A stretch of 64,000 bases of DNA from Roseateles depolymerans (GTDB lineage: Bacteria > Pseudomonadota > Gammaproteobacteria > Burkholderiales > Burkholderiaceae_C). The notes beneath the pieces are model-generated. The model was not told the origin of the DNA. It worked only from the letters and a program-made list of their open reading frames with translations, and made no database searches. The DNA is taken from NCBI GenBank assembly GCA_003241055.1, contig QFOD01000004.1, forward strand, positions 281,400-345,399. The letters are read 5' to 3'. Positions 16,622 through 24,857 of this stretch are shown piece after piece. Position numbers and translations under genes: made by a program. Numbering within the stretch: the stretch's first letter is position 1; the number at the start of each line of letters is the position of its first letter.

Positions 16622-17964
16622 TGGCGCTGGCGGGAGCTGAACTGGGCCTGGTCTGGGCCCTGCCGTTTGCCGGCATGCTGCTGTCCATCGCGGTGCTGCC
16701 GCTGGCGGCGCCGGCGCTGTGGCACCACCATTTCGGCAAGATCGCCGCGGGCTGGACGCTGGCGCTGCTGCTGCCGTTCGGGCTGCAGTTCGGCTGGGGT
16801 GCCACGGGCGGGGTCGTGGCGCACACGGTGATCGAGGAGTACATCCCGTTCACCGTGTTGCTGTGCGCGCTCTACACCACGGCCGGCGGCATCTACGTGC
16901 GTGGCAATCTGCATGGCAGCCCGGGGCTCAACGTGGTGCTGATGCTGATCGGCTCGGCGCTGGCCAGCGTGATGGGCACGACCGGGGCCTCCATGCTGCT
17001 GATCCGCCCGTTGATCCGCGCCAACGACAACCGCCGGCACAACGCCCATGTGGTGGTGTTCTTCATCTTCATCGTCAGCAACGTGGCGGGCTCCATGACG
17101 CCGCTGGGTGACCCGCCGCTGTTCTTGGGCTTTCTGCAGGGCGTGAGCTTCTTCTGGACGGTGAGCCACCTCGTGCCCGAGAGCAGCTTCATGCTGTTCG
17201 GCCTGCTGGGCCTGTTCTGGCTGATCGACAGCTACTACTACCGCAAGGAGGGCTGCACGCCGCTGGACCCGACGCCGGACACGCCGCGGCTGGGGCTGGA
17301 GGGGCTGATCAACCTGCTGCCGCTGGGCGCTGCCGTGGGCCTGGTGCTGCTCAGCGGCACCTGGAAGCCGGGCATCGTGTTCGAGATTGCCGGCAGCCAT
17401 GTCCCGCTGCAGGCGCTGGTGCGTGACGTCGGCCTGATCGGCGTGACCCTGGTGTCCCTGGCGATCACGCCCCGTGGCGTGCGCGAGAAGAACCAGTTCT
17501 CCTGGGCGCCCATGCAGGAGGTGGCCAAGCTCTTCATCGCCATCTTCATCACCATGGTGCCGGTGATTGCGATGCTCAAGGCCGGGCCCGACGGCGTCTT
17601 CGCCGGGCTGGCGCGGCTGCTGGCCACGCCTGAGGGTCAGCCCTCGCCCTGGGCCTATTTCTGGCTGACCGGCGGCCTGTCGTCCATGCTGGACAACGCG
17701 CCCACCTATCTGGCCTTCTTCAACCTGGCCGGCGGCGACGCCCAGCTGCTGATGACGGAACGTGCGGCGACGCTGGCGGCCATCTCGGCCGGCTCGGTGT
17801 TCATGGGCGCGATGACCTACATCGGCAACGCGCCCAACTTCATGGTCAAGGCCATTGCCGAGGAACGCGGCGTGGTCATGCCCAGCTTTGGCGGCTATCT
17901 GCTGTGGTCCTTTGCACTGCTGCTGCCGCTGCTCTTCCTGATGGCGCTGATATGGATGCGATGA
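16621..17964 (+). CDS. Sodium:proton antiporter, NhaD/ion-transporter superfamily
   Basis: This 447-residue integral membrane protein has about 11-12 hydrophobic segments and a topology typical of the ArsB/NhaD ion transporter superfamily. Its conserved loops include MGTTGASMLLIRPLIRAN and SNVAGSMTPLGDPPLFLGFL, then a second-half counterpart with LDNAPTYLAFFNLAGG and YIGNAPNFMVKAIAEE. Such duplicated re-entrant motifs bind the substrate ion. Sodium/proton exchange is the usual annotation, but anion or carboxylate transport cannot be excluded. The start at 16621 overlaps the nitroreductase stop by one base. Confidence 0.85.
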   Translation: MALAGAELGLVWALPFAGMLLSIAVLPLAAPALWHHHFGKIAAGWTLALLLPFGLQFGWGATGGVVAHTVIEEYIPFTVLLCALYTTAGGIYVRGNLHGSPGLNVVLMLIGSALASVMGTTGASMLLIRPLIRANDNRRHNAHVVVFFIFIVSNVAGSMTPLGDPPLFLGFLQGVSFFWTVSHLVPESSFMLFGLLGLFWLIDSYYYRKEGCTPLDPTPDTPRLGLEGLINLLPLGAAVGLVLLSGTWKPGIVFEIAGSHVPLQALVRDVGLIGVTLVSLAITPRGVREKNQFSWAPMQEVAKLFIAIFITMVPVIAMLKAGPDGVFAGLARLLATPEGQPSPWAYFWLTGGLSSMLDNAPTYLAFFNLAGGDAQLLMTERAATLAAISAGSVFMGAMTYIGNAPNFMVKAIAEERGVVMPSFGGYLLWSFALLLPLLFLMALIWMR

Positions 17965-18947
17965 ACCCCAAACCCCGTGTGCTGGTCGCTCGCCGAGCGC
18001 CGCAGGCAGTGCTCGACCGCCTGGCGGCCCATTGCGACCTGGACGCCGTGACCGGCGACGTGCCGCTGACGCCGGCCGAGCTGCGCGAGCGCCTGCAGGG
18101 CAAGGCCGGTGCCTTCATCACCGGCACCGAGCGCATCGACGCCGCGCTGCTGGACGCCTGTCCGGAGCTGCGCGTGGTGGCCACGATGAGCGTGGGCTAC
18201 AACCACATCGATGTGCCGGCCTGCAGCGCCCATGGCGTGCTGGCCACCAACACGCCCGACGTGCTGACCGAGACCACGGCCGATTTCGGCTTCGCGCTGC
18301 TGATGGCCGCCGCCCGGCGCATGTCAGAGGGTGAGCGCCTGCTGCGCGACGGCGGCTGGAAGAGCTGGTCCTGGGACTTCCTGGCCGGCTCCGACATCCA
18401 CGGCGCCACGCTGGGCATCCTGGGCATGGGCCGCATCGGCCAGGCCATCGCGCGCCGCGGCCATCTCGGCTTCGGCATGCCGGTGATCTATCACAACCGC
18501 AGCCGGCTGCCCGCCGAAACCGAGGCCGAACTGGGCGCACGCTACGTGTCCAAGGAGGCACTGCTGCGCGAGGCCGATCACCTCGTGCTGGTGCTGCCGT
18601 ATTCGCCCGAGGCCCATCACTGCATCGCGGCACCCGAGCTGGCGCAGATGAAGGCAAGCGCGACGCTGGTGAACGTCGCGCGCGGCGGCATCGTCGACGA
18701 GCAGGCGCTGGCCGACGCGCTGCGCAGCGGCCGCCTGGCCGCCGCCGGCCTTGATGTCTTCGAGGGTGAGCCCAAGGTGAATCCGGTGCTGCTGGACCTG
18801 CCCAATGTGGTGCTGACCCCGCACATCGCCAGCGCGACGATGAAGACCCGCCTGGCCATGGCCGGTCTGGCTGCCGACAACCTGATCGCTGCCCTGACCG
18901 GCGGCACCCCGCCGACGGCGCTGAACCCTGAAGTCCTGACCCGATGA
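17961..18947 (+). CDS. D-2-hydroxyacid dehydrogenase, glyoxylate/hydroxypyruvate reductase type
   Basis: The 328-residue protein has the NAD(P)-binding fingerprint ILGMGRIGQAIARRG, the substrate-loop arginine in LVNVARGGIVDEQAL, and the catalytic histidine in LTPHIASAT. Order and spacing match D-glycerate dehydrogenase/glyoxylate reductase. It interconverts hydroxypyruvate or glyoxylate with D-glycerate or glycolate. I chose the ATG at 17961 because it overlaps the antiporter stop as ATGA; another ATG at 17952 would add three residues. Its stop overlaps the next gene, extending the coupled run. Confidence 0.9.
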   Translation: MNPKPRVLVARRAPQAVLDRLAAHCDLDAVTGDVPLTPAELRERLQGKAGAFITGTERIDAALLDACPELRVVATMSVGYNHIDVPACSAHGVLATNTPDVLTETTADFGFALLMAAARRMSEGERLLRDGGWKSWSWDFLAGSDIHGATLGILGMGRIGQAIARRGHLGFGMPVIYHNRSRLPAETEAELGARYVSKEALLREADHLVLVLPYSPEAHHCIAAPELAQMKASATLVNVARGGIVDEQALADALRSGRLAAAGLDVFEGEPKVNPVLLDLPNVVLTPHIASATMKTRLAMAGLAADNLIAALTGGTPPTALNPEVLTR

Positions 18948-19747
18948 AGAAGTTGATGATCGCGCTGACCCTGGTGTCGGCGTTGTGGCCGGCCGTGGCG
19001 CAGAAGCGCAAGCACGAACCGCCACCCCCGCCGCCGGAGCCGGTGGCGGCCTCGTCGCCGGCCGACGATGTGAAGCGTGACCCGAACAAGATTGCCGTGC
19101 TGTCGCTGCTGGGCGATGCCGTGCAGCTGCTCAACCTGACCCCGCAGCGTGGTGACACCGTGCAGCCGGGCGAATGGATGGCATCGCCGGCCGGCGGCGT
19201 GGACAACGCCGCACTTCAGGCCATCGATCAGGCGCTGCACAAGCAGGGGCGCGAGCTCAAGCTCTACACCTCGACGACCCGTAGCCTCTACGGCGACCCG
19301 TCGACCCTGTTCGCCGGCGGCAAGCTCAATCTGCCGGGCCAGCTGGGCGAGGCCGTGCGCTCCAGCGGTGCTGGCCAGCTGCTGCTGATCACCCGCAGCC
19401 GCCAGGAGGCCGGCCTGGCCGCGGCCCTGCCGGCGCGTGTGCTGACCAGCCTGGAGGGGCCGGGCTTCGTGCTGGACCAGCGCCCGACTGCCCAGATCGG
19501 CGTGGACGGGCAGGGCGGCCTGCCGGTGCTGGCGCCCTTTGTGTCGGTGCGGGTGGCGCTGATCGACCTGGGTGACCTGCGCCTCAAGCGCGAGCGCTCG
19601 GTGGCCGTGGCCCAGCGTCTGACGGTCGGACGCGACGTGGCCGCCAACCCCTGGGCGGCGCTGAGCACCGAGCAGCGCGTGAAGGCACTGGAAGCCCTGA
19701 TCGAGGCCGAGCTGCCGGCGGCGGCCCTGTCCCTGCTGTCGCAATGA
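18944..19747 (+). CDS. Exported protein of unknown function
   Basis: I do not recognise this 267-residue protein. It starts with a signal peptide (KKLMIALTLVSALWPAVA, cleavage after about residue 19), followed by a basic and proline-rich linker. A mixed alpha/beta domain then begins with KIAVLSLLGDAVQLL, a pattern seen in periplasmic proteins of the TolB/GNA1162-like type, though I cannot confirm a family. There are no cysteines after the signal. It overlaps the dehydrogenase upstream and rmuC downstream by four bases on each side. Its role is unknown. Confidence 0.8.
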   Translation: MKKLMIALTLVSALWPAVAQKRKHEPPPPPPEPVAASSPADDVKRDPNKIAVLSLLGDAVQLLNLTPQRGDTVQPGEWMASPAGGVDNAALQAIDQALHKQGRELKLYTSTTRSLYGDPSTLFAGGKLNLPGQLGEAVRSSGAGQLLLITRSRQEAGLAAALPARVLTSLEGPGFVLDQRPTAQIGVDGQGGLPVLAPFVSVRVALIDLGDLRLKRERSVAVAQRLTVGRDVAANPWAALSTEQRVKALEALIEAELPAAALSLLSQ

Positions 19748-21105
19748 TCGAAGCCCTGTTGATTGCAGCCATCGTGCTGCTGGTGGTCGTGGTGGCTCTG
19801 CAGCTGCGCCGCCCGCAGGACACGACCGGCGCCCTGGTGCAGCAGAGCACCGAGCGCCTGGAGCGCGAGCTGCGCGACGAACTCGGCCGCAGTGCCAGCG
19901 GCACGCGCCAGGAGCTGCTGCAGGGCCTGGCCCAGTTCCAGCAGGCGCTGGCCCAGGGCCTGCAGGGCAGCAACAGCTCGCTGGCCGCGCAGGCGCTGGC
20001 CGCGCGCGAGGCGCAGGACGCGGCCGCCCAGCGCAGCGCCCAGGCGCAGACCGAGGCCATGCAGCGCCTGTCCGACGCGATGCGCGAACAGCTGCGCGCG
20101 ATGTCGGCCAGCAGCGAGCAGCGCCTGGCCGAGGTGCGCCAGAGCGTGGAGCAGCGCCTCACCGCCATCCAGCAGGACAACGAGAAGAAGCTGGAGCAGA
20201 TGCGCGCCACCGTGGACGAGAAGCTGCATGCGACGCTGGAGCAGCGCCTGGGCGAGAGCTTCAAGCAGGTGGCCGAGCGCCTGGAGCAGGTGCACAAGGG
20301 CCTGGGCGAGATGCAGAACCTGGCGCGCGACGTGGGCTCGCTGAACCGCGTGCTCACCAATGTGAAGACCCGTGGCGTGTTCGGCGAGGTGCAGCTGGCC
20401 GGCCTGCTGGAGCAGGTGTTCACGCCGGAGCAGTACGCGTCCAATGTGGCGACGCTGCCGGGCTCGACCGAGCGCGTGGAGTTCGCGATCAAGCTGCCGG
20501 GCCAGCGCGACGATGGCCAGCCGCTGTGGCTGCCCATAGACGCCAAGTTCCCGCGCGAGGACTACGAGCGCCTGCTCGAAGCCCAGGAGCGCGCCGACGC
20601 GGCCGCCGCCGAGGCCTCGGCCAAGGCCATCGAGACCCGGCTGCGGCTGGAGGCGCGCACCATCCGCGAGAAGTACGTCGGCCCGCCCCACACCACCGAC
20701 TTCGCCATCCTCTTCGTGCCCACCGAGGGCCTGTATGCCGAGGCGCTGCGCCGCCCCGGCCTGGTCGAGGGCCTGCAGCGCGAGCACAAGGTGATGCTGT
20801 GCGGCCCCACCACGCTGCTGGCCACGCTGTCCAGCCTGCAGATGGGCTTTCGCACGCTGGCGCTGGAGAAGCGCAGCGCCGAGGTCTGGGAGGTGCTGGG
20901 CGCGGTCAAGACCGAGTTCGGCAAGTTCGGCGAGGTGCTGGCCAAGACCAAGAAGAAGCTCGAGGAAGCCAGCAACACCATCGATGCCGCCGAGGTGCGC
21001 ACCCGCGCGATGACGCGCAAGTTGAAGGGCGTGGAAGCGCTGCCCGATGACGCCACGCAGCAGCTGCTGCAACTGGGCCGGGCCGACGCCGAGGACGGCG
21101 AGTGA
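19744..21105 (+). CDS. rmuC: DNA recombination protein RmuC
   Basis: RmuC limits recombination at inverted repeats and is a predicted nuclease-fold protein. The 453-residue product has an N-terminal membrane anchor (IEALLIAAIVLLVVVVALQL), then a long coiled coil (about residues 35-190, rich in Q, A, E and R). The conserved RmuC domain follows, with VKTRGVFGEVQLAGLLEQV, a PIDAKFP motif and VGPPHTTDFAILFVPTEGLY. Its ATG overlaps the upstream gene (ATGA), and its TGA overlaps the GTG start of the MFS gene. Confidence 0.93.
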   Translation: MIEALLIAAIVLLVVVVALQLRRPQDTTGALVQQSTERLERELRDELGRSASGTRQELLQGLAQFQQALAQGLQGSNSSLAAQALAAREAQDAAAQRSAQAQTEAMQRLSDAMREQLRAMSASSEQRLAEVRQSVEQRLTAIQQDNEKKLEQMRATVDEKLHATLEQRLGESFKQVAERLEQVHKGLGEMQNLARDVGSLNRVLTNVKTRGVFGEVQLAGLLEQVFTPEQYASNVATLPGSTERVEFAIKLPGQRDDGQPLWLPIDAKFPREDYERLLEAQERADAAAAEASAKAIETRLRLEARTIREKYVGPPHTTDFAILFVPTEGLYAEALRRPGLVEGLQREHKVMLCGPTTLLATLSSLQMGFRTLALEKRSAEVWEVLGAVKTEFGKFGEVLAKTKKKLEEASNTIDAAEVRTRAMTRKLKGVEALPDDATQQLLQLGRADAEDGE

Positions 21106-22274
21106 GTGCTGCCGGCGCGGTGCGCGCTGCCGAGCTGCGCCGTGCCTTTGTGTGGGTGATCGCCACGCTGATCTGCGTGCACGCCTGCATGGCGGTCACG
21201 CGGGTGACCGCCAGCCTGTGGGTGCTGGACCATGGCTATGGCGAGGCCTCGGTGGGCCTGCTGCTGAGCCTCTTTGCAGTGGCGCCCATCGTGCTGTCGC
21301 TGTGGGCCGGGCGGCTGGCGGACCGGTTCGGCTTTCACCGCCCGGTCGGCGTCGGCGTGCTGATGGCCGGTGGCGGGGCGCTGCTGGCCTTGCTGGTGCA
21401 GCAGGTCTGGGCGATCGCGCTGGGCTGCCTGCTCTGCGGCGGCGCCGTCGCCGTGGCGGCGGTGGCGATTCAGCGCGAGGCCGGCATGATGGCCGACGAG
21501 CCGGCACATCTGAAGCGCATCTTCGGCTGGGTGGCGCTGGGGCCGGCGCTGTCCAACGCGCTGGCGCCCATCGTGGCCGGTGTGCTGATTGATCATGTCG
21601 GCATGCGCGCGGCCTTCGGTTTCGCGGTGCTGCTGCCGGCGTTGAGCTGGGCGCTGGCGCAGAAGGTGCCGCGCCATGTGCCGACGCCGGTCAGCAAGAG
21701 CTTTCGGGAGCGGCCGGCCTGGGATCTGCTGCGCTAGCCGGCGTTTCGCCGCCTGATGCTGGTGAACCTGGTGATGTCGGCCAGCTGGGACGCCCACAGC
21801 TTCGTCGTGCCCGTGGTGGGGCATGGCCGCGGCCTGTCGGCCTCCAGCATCGGCGTGGTGCTGGGCAGCTTCGCGGTGGCCGCCACGCTGGTGCGGCTGG
21901 CCATCGTGCGCTTTGCCGACGAGCTGGACGAACTCAAGGCGTTGCGCACCGCCATGGTCGTCGCGCTGCTGACCTTCCTGGCCTATGCCTGGCTGCCCGG
22001 TACGCCCGGGCTGATGGCCGGCTCGGCGCTGCTGGGCGCGGCGTTGGGCTCGGTGCAGCCCATGATCCTGGCGATGCTGCACAAGGTGACGCCGCCGGAT
22101 CGTCATGGCCAGGCTCTGGGCCTGCGGATGCTGACGGTGAACGGCGCCACCGTGGGCATGCCGGCCGCCTTCGGATTGCTGGCGGCGGCCACGGTGGTGG
22201 CGGCCCCCATGTGGCTGATGGCGGCGGCACTGGCGGCCGCCTGGTGGCCCGCCCGCCGTCTTGGCAAGAGCTGA
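21102..22274 (+). pseudogene. MFS transporter interrupted by an in-frame TAG
   Basis: A GTG start overlapping the rmuC stop opens a major facilitator superfamily transporter. Membrane segments 1-6 read normally (including the loop LWAGRLADRFGFHRPVG) to residue 211, where TAG at 21735-21737 stops translation. The same frame continues directly after the stop (PAFRRLMLVNLVMSAS and six more membrane segments) to 22274, so the whole would be a normal 390-residue, 12-segment transporter. There is no frameshift, only the one stop codon. An independent start at 21756 could yield the C-half alone. It is either a recent nonsense mutation, a sequencing error, or stop read-through. The substrate is unknown. 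Confidence 0.85.
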
Positions 22275-22388
22275 CCCTTCAATTCTCGCAATTCGCCGGG
22301 GGTTGACCCTTACGGGAATCCGCGCGTCAGTAATAACGCTTTCATCAACAACAGGGACAGGTCTTCACCCTCTGCTCCAGATCGCCTT

Positions 22389-22402
22389 GTGAACGATTTC
22401 AC
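22389..22402. promoter_or_regulatory. Perfect palindrome upstream of the PEP-CTERM promoter
   Basis: GTGAA-CGAT-TTCAC is a perfect 5-base inverted repeat five bases upstream of the sigma-54-like element. It may be a regulator site, but its closeness to -24 is unusual for an enhancer-binding protein. Confidence 0.4.
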
Positions 22403-22406
22403 GGGC

Positions 22407-22422
22407 TGGCAAATTGTCTGCA
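22407..22422 (+). promoter_or_regulatory. Sigma-54 (RpoN) promoter of the PEP-CTERM gene
   Basis: TGGCAAATTGTCTGCA has the invariant GG and GC dinucleotides of the -24/-12 promoter exactly ten bases apart, in the context TGGCA and TGCA. It lies about 36 bases upstream of the ATG at 22458. PEP-CTERM genes in related betaproteobacteria are known to depend on RpoN with the PrsK/PrsR two-component system, which supports the call. Confidence 0.65.
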
Positions 22423-22457
22423 CCGGTAAACGTCCGGTTCATACGGAGTGAGGAGTT

Positions 22458-23102
22458 ATGTTGAAGCAAAAGACATTGGCCATCGCCCTGGCCTCGGCCC
22501 TGTTCAGCCTGGCGGGCAGCGCCTTCGCAGCGGGTGGCGGCCTGGATGCCTCCCGCATCACCGCGGGCCAGCTGCAGAGCCTGGGTTCGGCGGTCCATCT
22601 GCCGGCCGACGCCGCCGCGTCCGACCTCTACATCTCGCTGGCCGGGATGTACTCGTACGACGCCATCGATTCGCCCTCCAACGTGCTGTTCACCGTGGAC
22701 GCACTGGCCGGTGCGCTGGTGGATGCGGTGTCCTGGAACGTGACCATCCAGACCTTCGGTGGCAGCTGGCTGTCGGAAGCTCGCGTCGCCATCTACAACA
22801 GCGCCGGTGACGGCGTGCTGTTCTCGCCGGGTTATGGCAACAGCACGGGCGGCACCATGACCTTCACCGACTCGGTGTCCCTGGTCGAGAACAACCTGGG
22901 CTTCAACGTGCTGGATGACGGCGTGCTGTACGTGCAGCTGTACGAGGGCTATGACGACGGTGCCTCGCCGGCCGATGCGCTGTGGGTCAGCGGTGGCATC
23001 ACGCTGGCGGGCGTTGCGGCCGTGCCGGAGCCGTCCACCTATGGCCTGATGGCCCTGGGCATGATGGGCATCGGCTTCGCCGCCCGTCGCCGTCGCGGCT
23101 GA
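22458..23102 (+). CDS. PEP-CTERM sorting-domain protein
   Basis: This 214-residue secreted protein has a signal peptide (residues 1-24, ending SAFA) and a middle of beta-strand and Gly/Ser/Thr/Asp-rich character (about 60-180). Its C-terminal PEP-CTERM signal is complete: PEPST, a hydrophobic helix (YGLMALGMMGIGFA) and the basic end ARRRRG. Such proteins are cleaved by exosortase (EpsH/XrtA) and are linked to exopolysaccharide and biofilm or floc formation. No exosortase is in the window. The middle region matches no family I can name. The promoter is sigma-54-like. Confidence 0.93.
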   Translation: MLKQKTLAIALASALFSLAGSAFAAGGGLDASRITAGQLQSLGSAVHLPADAAASDLYISLAGMYSYDAIDSPSNVLFTVDALAGALVDAVSWNVTIQTFGGSWLSEARVAIYNSAGDGVLFSPGYGNSTGGTMTFTDSVSLVENNLGFNVLDDGVLYVQLYEGYDDGASPADALWVSGGITLAGVAAVPEPSTYGLMALGMMGIGFAARRRRG

Positions 23103-23127
23103 TGGCTGCGGCTGAGGGTTCGCGCCC

Positions 23128-24189
23128 TCAGCTCGGGCCGGCGTCGTGACGCGGGCCCAGGGGCATGGCGGCACTCCAGCCGCCTGCCCCGCTCGCCTGC
23201 AGCGCCGCCATCCACCCGGCCTGGAAGCGGGACTTGGCATTCAGCTGCTGGTAGAGCAGTTCCATGCGGCGCATCAACGTGCGCTCCGAGATGCCCAGGC
23301 GCTCGGCGGCCGCCTTGTCGTTGACCCCGCTGGCCAGCAGCGATACCAAGGCATCGATCTGCGGCGAAAAGCTCTGCGCGTGTCCCAGGCTCACGCTGCC
23401 GTCCGACCGAAAGCCCAGGGGCACGGCGGTGGCCCAGAGGCTGTCGAACAGGCCGCACAGCGCATCCAGTACGGCCGAGCGTCGCAGCAGCAGCACCGGC
23501 CCGGTGGGGTTGCCGGCCTCGAGCGGGAGCAGGCCGAGCGCCCGGTCGGTGATGATCATCTTGAACGGGATGCTGGGCAGCAGGCGCACCTCCTCGCCGT
23601 CCTCGATGTCGGCCTTCAGCACCTCGCGCCAGCCGGGCACCTGCAGGGTGTCGGGATGGACGATGTTGCGAAAGCGCACCCCGCGGCGGCGCGCCTCGGT
23701 GCGTGTGGTCTCGCGGGGGCCGGGGGCCGACACCATGAACGGCGGCCGCACGAGGCACAGCACCTCGGTGGTGGCCCGCTCCAGGCTCTGGCTGTAGGGC
23801 TGGCGCTTGGCCTCGAGGTCGGAGTCGATCACCTCCAGCACCGGCCGCTGATCGGCCGATTGCACCCGCTCCCGTTCCAGCTCGGCGATGGTGGCGCGGG
23901 CCCGCTGCAGCCGGGCCTGCTGTTCGTTGAGCAGCGCTTCGACCGCGATGTCGGGCGGCGCGGCGTGCAGGCGGATCGGGCTGCCAGGTGCCAGCGTCAC
24001 CAGGCCCAGCCGTTCCAGCTCGCCGATGCCGCTCCCCAGCAGCGTCTCGTCCACCAGCAGCACGCCGGACAGTTCAGCGGGCGTCAGGGCCGGATGCCGC
24101 AGCAGCGCCCGGTAGATGGATTCGCCCAGTTCTGAAACGCCCAGGACCCCCAGGGACCCGATGCGGGAATGACTCTGCCGGATTCTCAT
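23128..24189 (-). CDS. Transcriptional regulator with TrmB-like N-terminus and LuxR-type C-terminal HTH
   Basis: The 353-residue protein begins with a winged-helix segment (about residues 20-85: ESIYRALLRHPALTPAELSG and following) that looks like the TrmB/sugar-specific regulator type. A short coiled region rich in R and E follows, then a middle domain of unknown ligand specificity. A C-terminal helix-turn-helix of LuxR/GerE type lies at about 290-335 (LLASGVNDKAAAERLGISERTL). Two different DNA-binding modules in one chain are unusual, though related actinobacterial and proteobacterial regulators with this layout exist. It is convergent with the PEP-CTERM gene, 25 bases away. Its target is not evident. 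Confidence 0.75.
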   Translation of the reverse strand: MRIRQSHSRIGSLGVLGVSELGESIYRALLRHPALTPAELSGVLLVDETLLGSGIGELERLGLVTLAPGSPIRLHAAPPDIAVEALLNEQQARLQRARATIAELERERVQSADQRPVLEVIDSDLEAKRQPYSQSLERATTEVLCLVRPPFMVSAPGPRETTRTEARRRGVRFRNIVHPDTLQVPGWREVLKADIEDGEEVRLLPSIPFKMIITDRALGLLPLEAGNPTGPVLLLRRSAVLDALCGLFDSLWATAVPLGFRSDGSVSLGHAQSFSPQIDALVSLLASGVNDKAAAERLGISERTLMRRMELLYQQLNAKSRFQAGWMAALQASGAGGWSAAMPLGPRHDAGPS

Positions 24190-24857
24190 CGCTCTCTATC
24201 GGTGGGGCGACCGCTGCCCCGCGCGACGACATCGATGTCGTTGCGGGCGGCACCATAACGGCGTGCCTGGAATGTTCATACCCGGGAATACCTGATCTTT
24301 GTCAGGGTCTGTGAGTTTCAGGCTGCTCGCGGGAGCATTTTGTGACGACGATGAAAACTCATTTGAAACCCTGTCGGTCAGCCGTCTCGTGATTAAACCC
24401 AAGCCGTGCAGCCTGGTGCCGGCGGCTTTCTGTCGTGGCAGAAAGATGCCAGCTCCGAAGGGGCATTTCGTGCATTCTCGGGGCGCGTGGTGACGCGGGA
24501 AGCCGGCCTGTCAGCATCCGCCTGGCCCCGGGTCTGTGGATCAATAGTCCCAACGGACTATTGATGTGTGATGGGTTTTCATGTTTTCACCTGTTTTGTG
24601 GGTGCTTTGAAATAAAAGCCGGCGGCGATGACCGATGAGATTGATTCATGAGGTCATTCCTGAATATCAATTTGTACTGAATGGTCGAAATCAGGTGTGA
24701 CCGGCCGCGGCACGTCGGGCGGATGCCTCCGCCATCGGCAGACCAGGTTCTTTACCCCTGCGGCAGGCCCTCCGACGCCCTGATGGCGCCCTCGTGCAAG
24801 CTCCCTCGGTCAGGCACCCGGTGTGGCTGAGCGACACTGCCTCGCACAGGAGCCTGC
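24190..24857. other. 668-base intergenic region, lower GC, no credible gene
   Basis: This is the longest gene-free gap in the core part of the window and is noticeably AT-richer from about 24280 to 24700. I see no ORF with family-like composition. It holds two hairpins, CTTTCTG/CAGAAAG at 24426-24445 and the 11-base inverted repeat at 24540-24565. It also holds the ribosome site AGGAG for the downstream peptidase. A promoter for the minus-strand regulator should lie near 24200-24300. An unrecognised small RNA is possible. Confidence 0.5.
24540..24565. repeat. 11-base perfect inverted repeat with AGTCC/GGACT core
   Basis: ATCAATAGTCC and GGACTATTGAT are separated by CAAC, giving a strong hairpin in the AT-rich gap. 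No T-run follows on either strand, so a classical terminator is unlikely. The AGTCC/GGACT core recurs in the inverted repeat at 37168-37200. Confidence 0.6.

Noticed and set aside
22303..22336. TTGACC and TAATAA as a sigma-70 promoter for the PEP-CTERM gene
   Set aside because: The spacer is 22 bases, too long for a functional sigma-70 promoter. The -24/-12 element downstream is a better fit.
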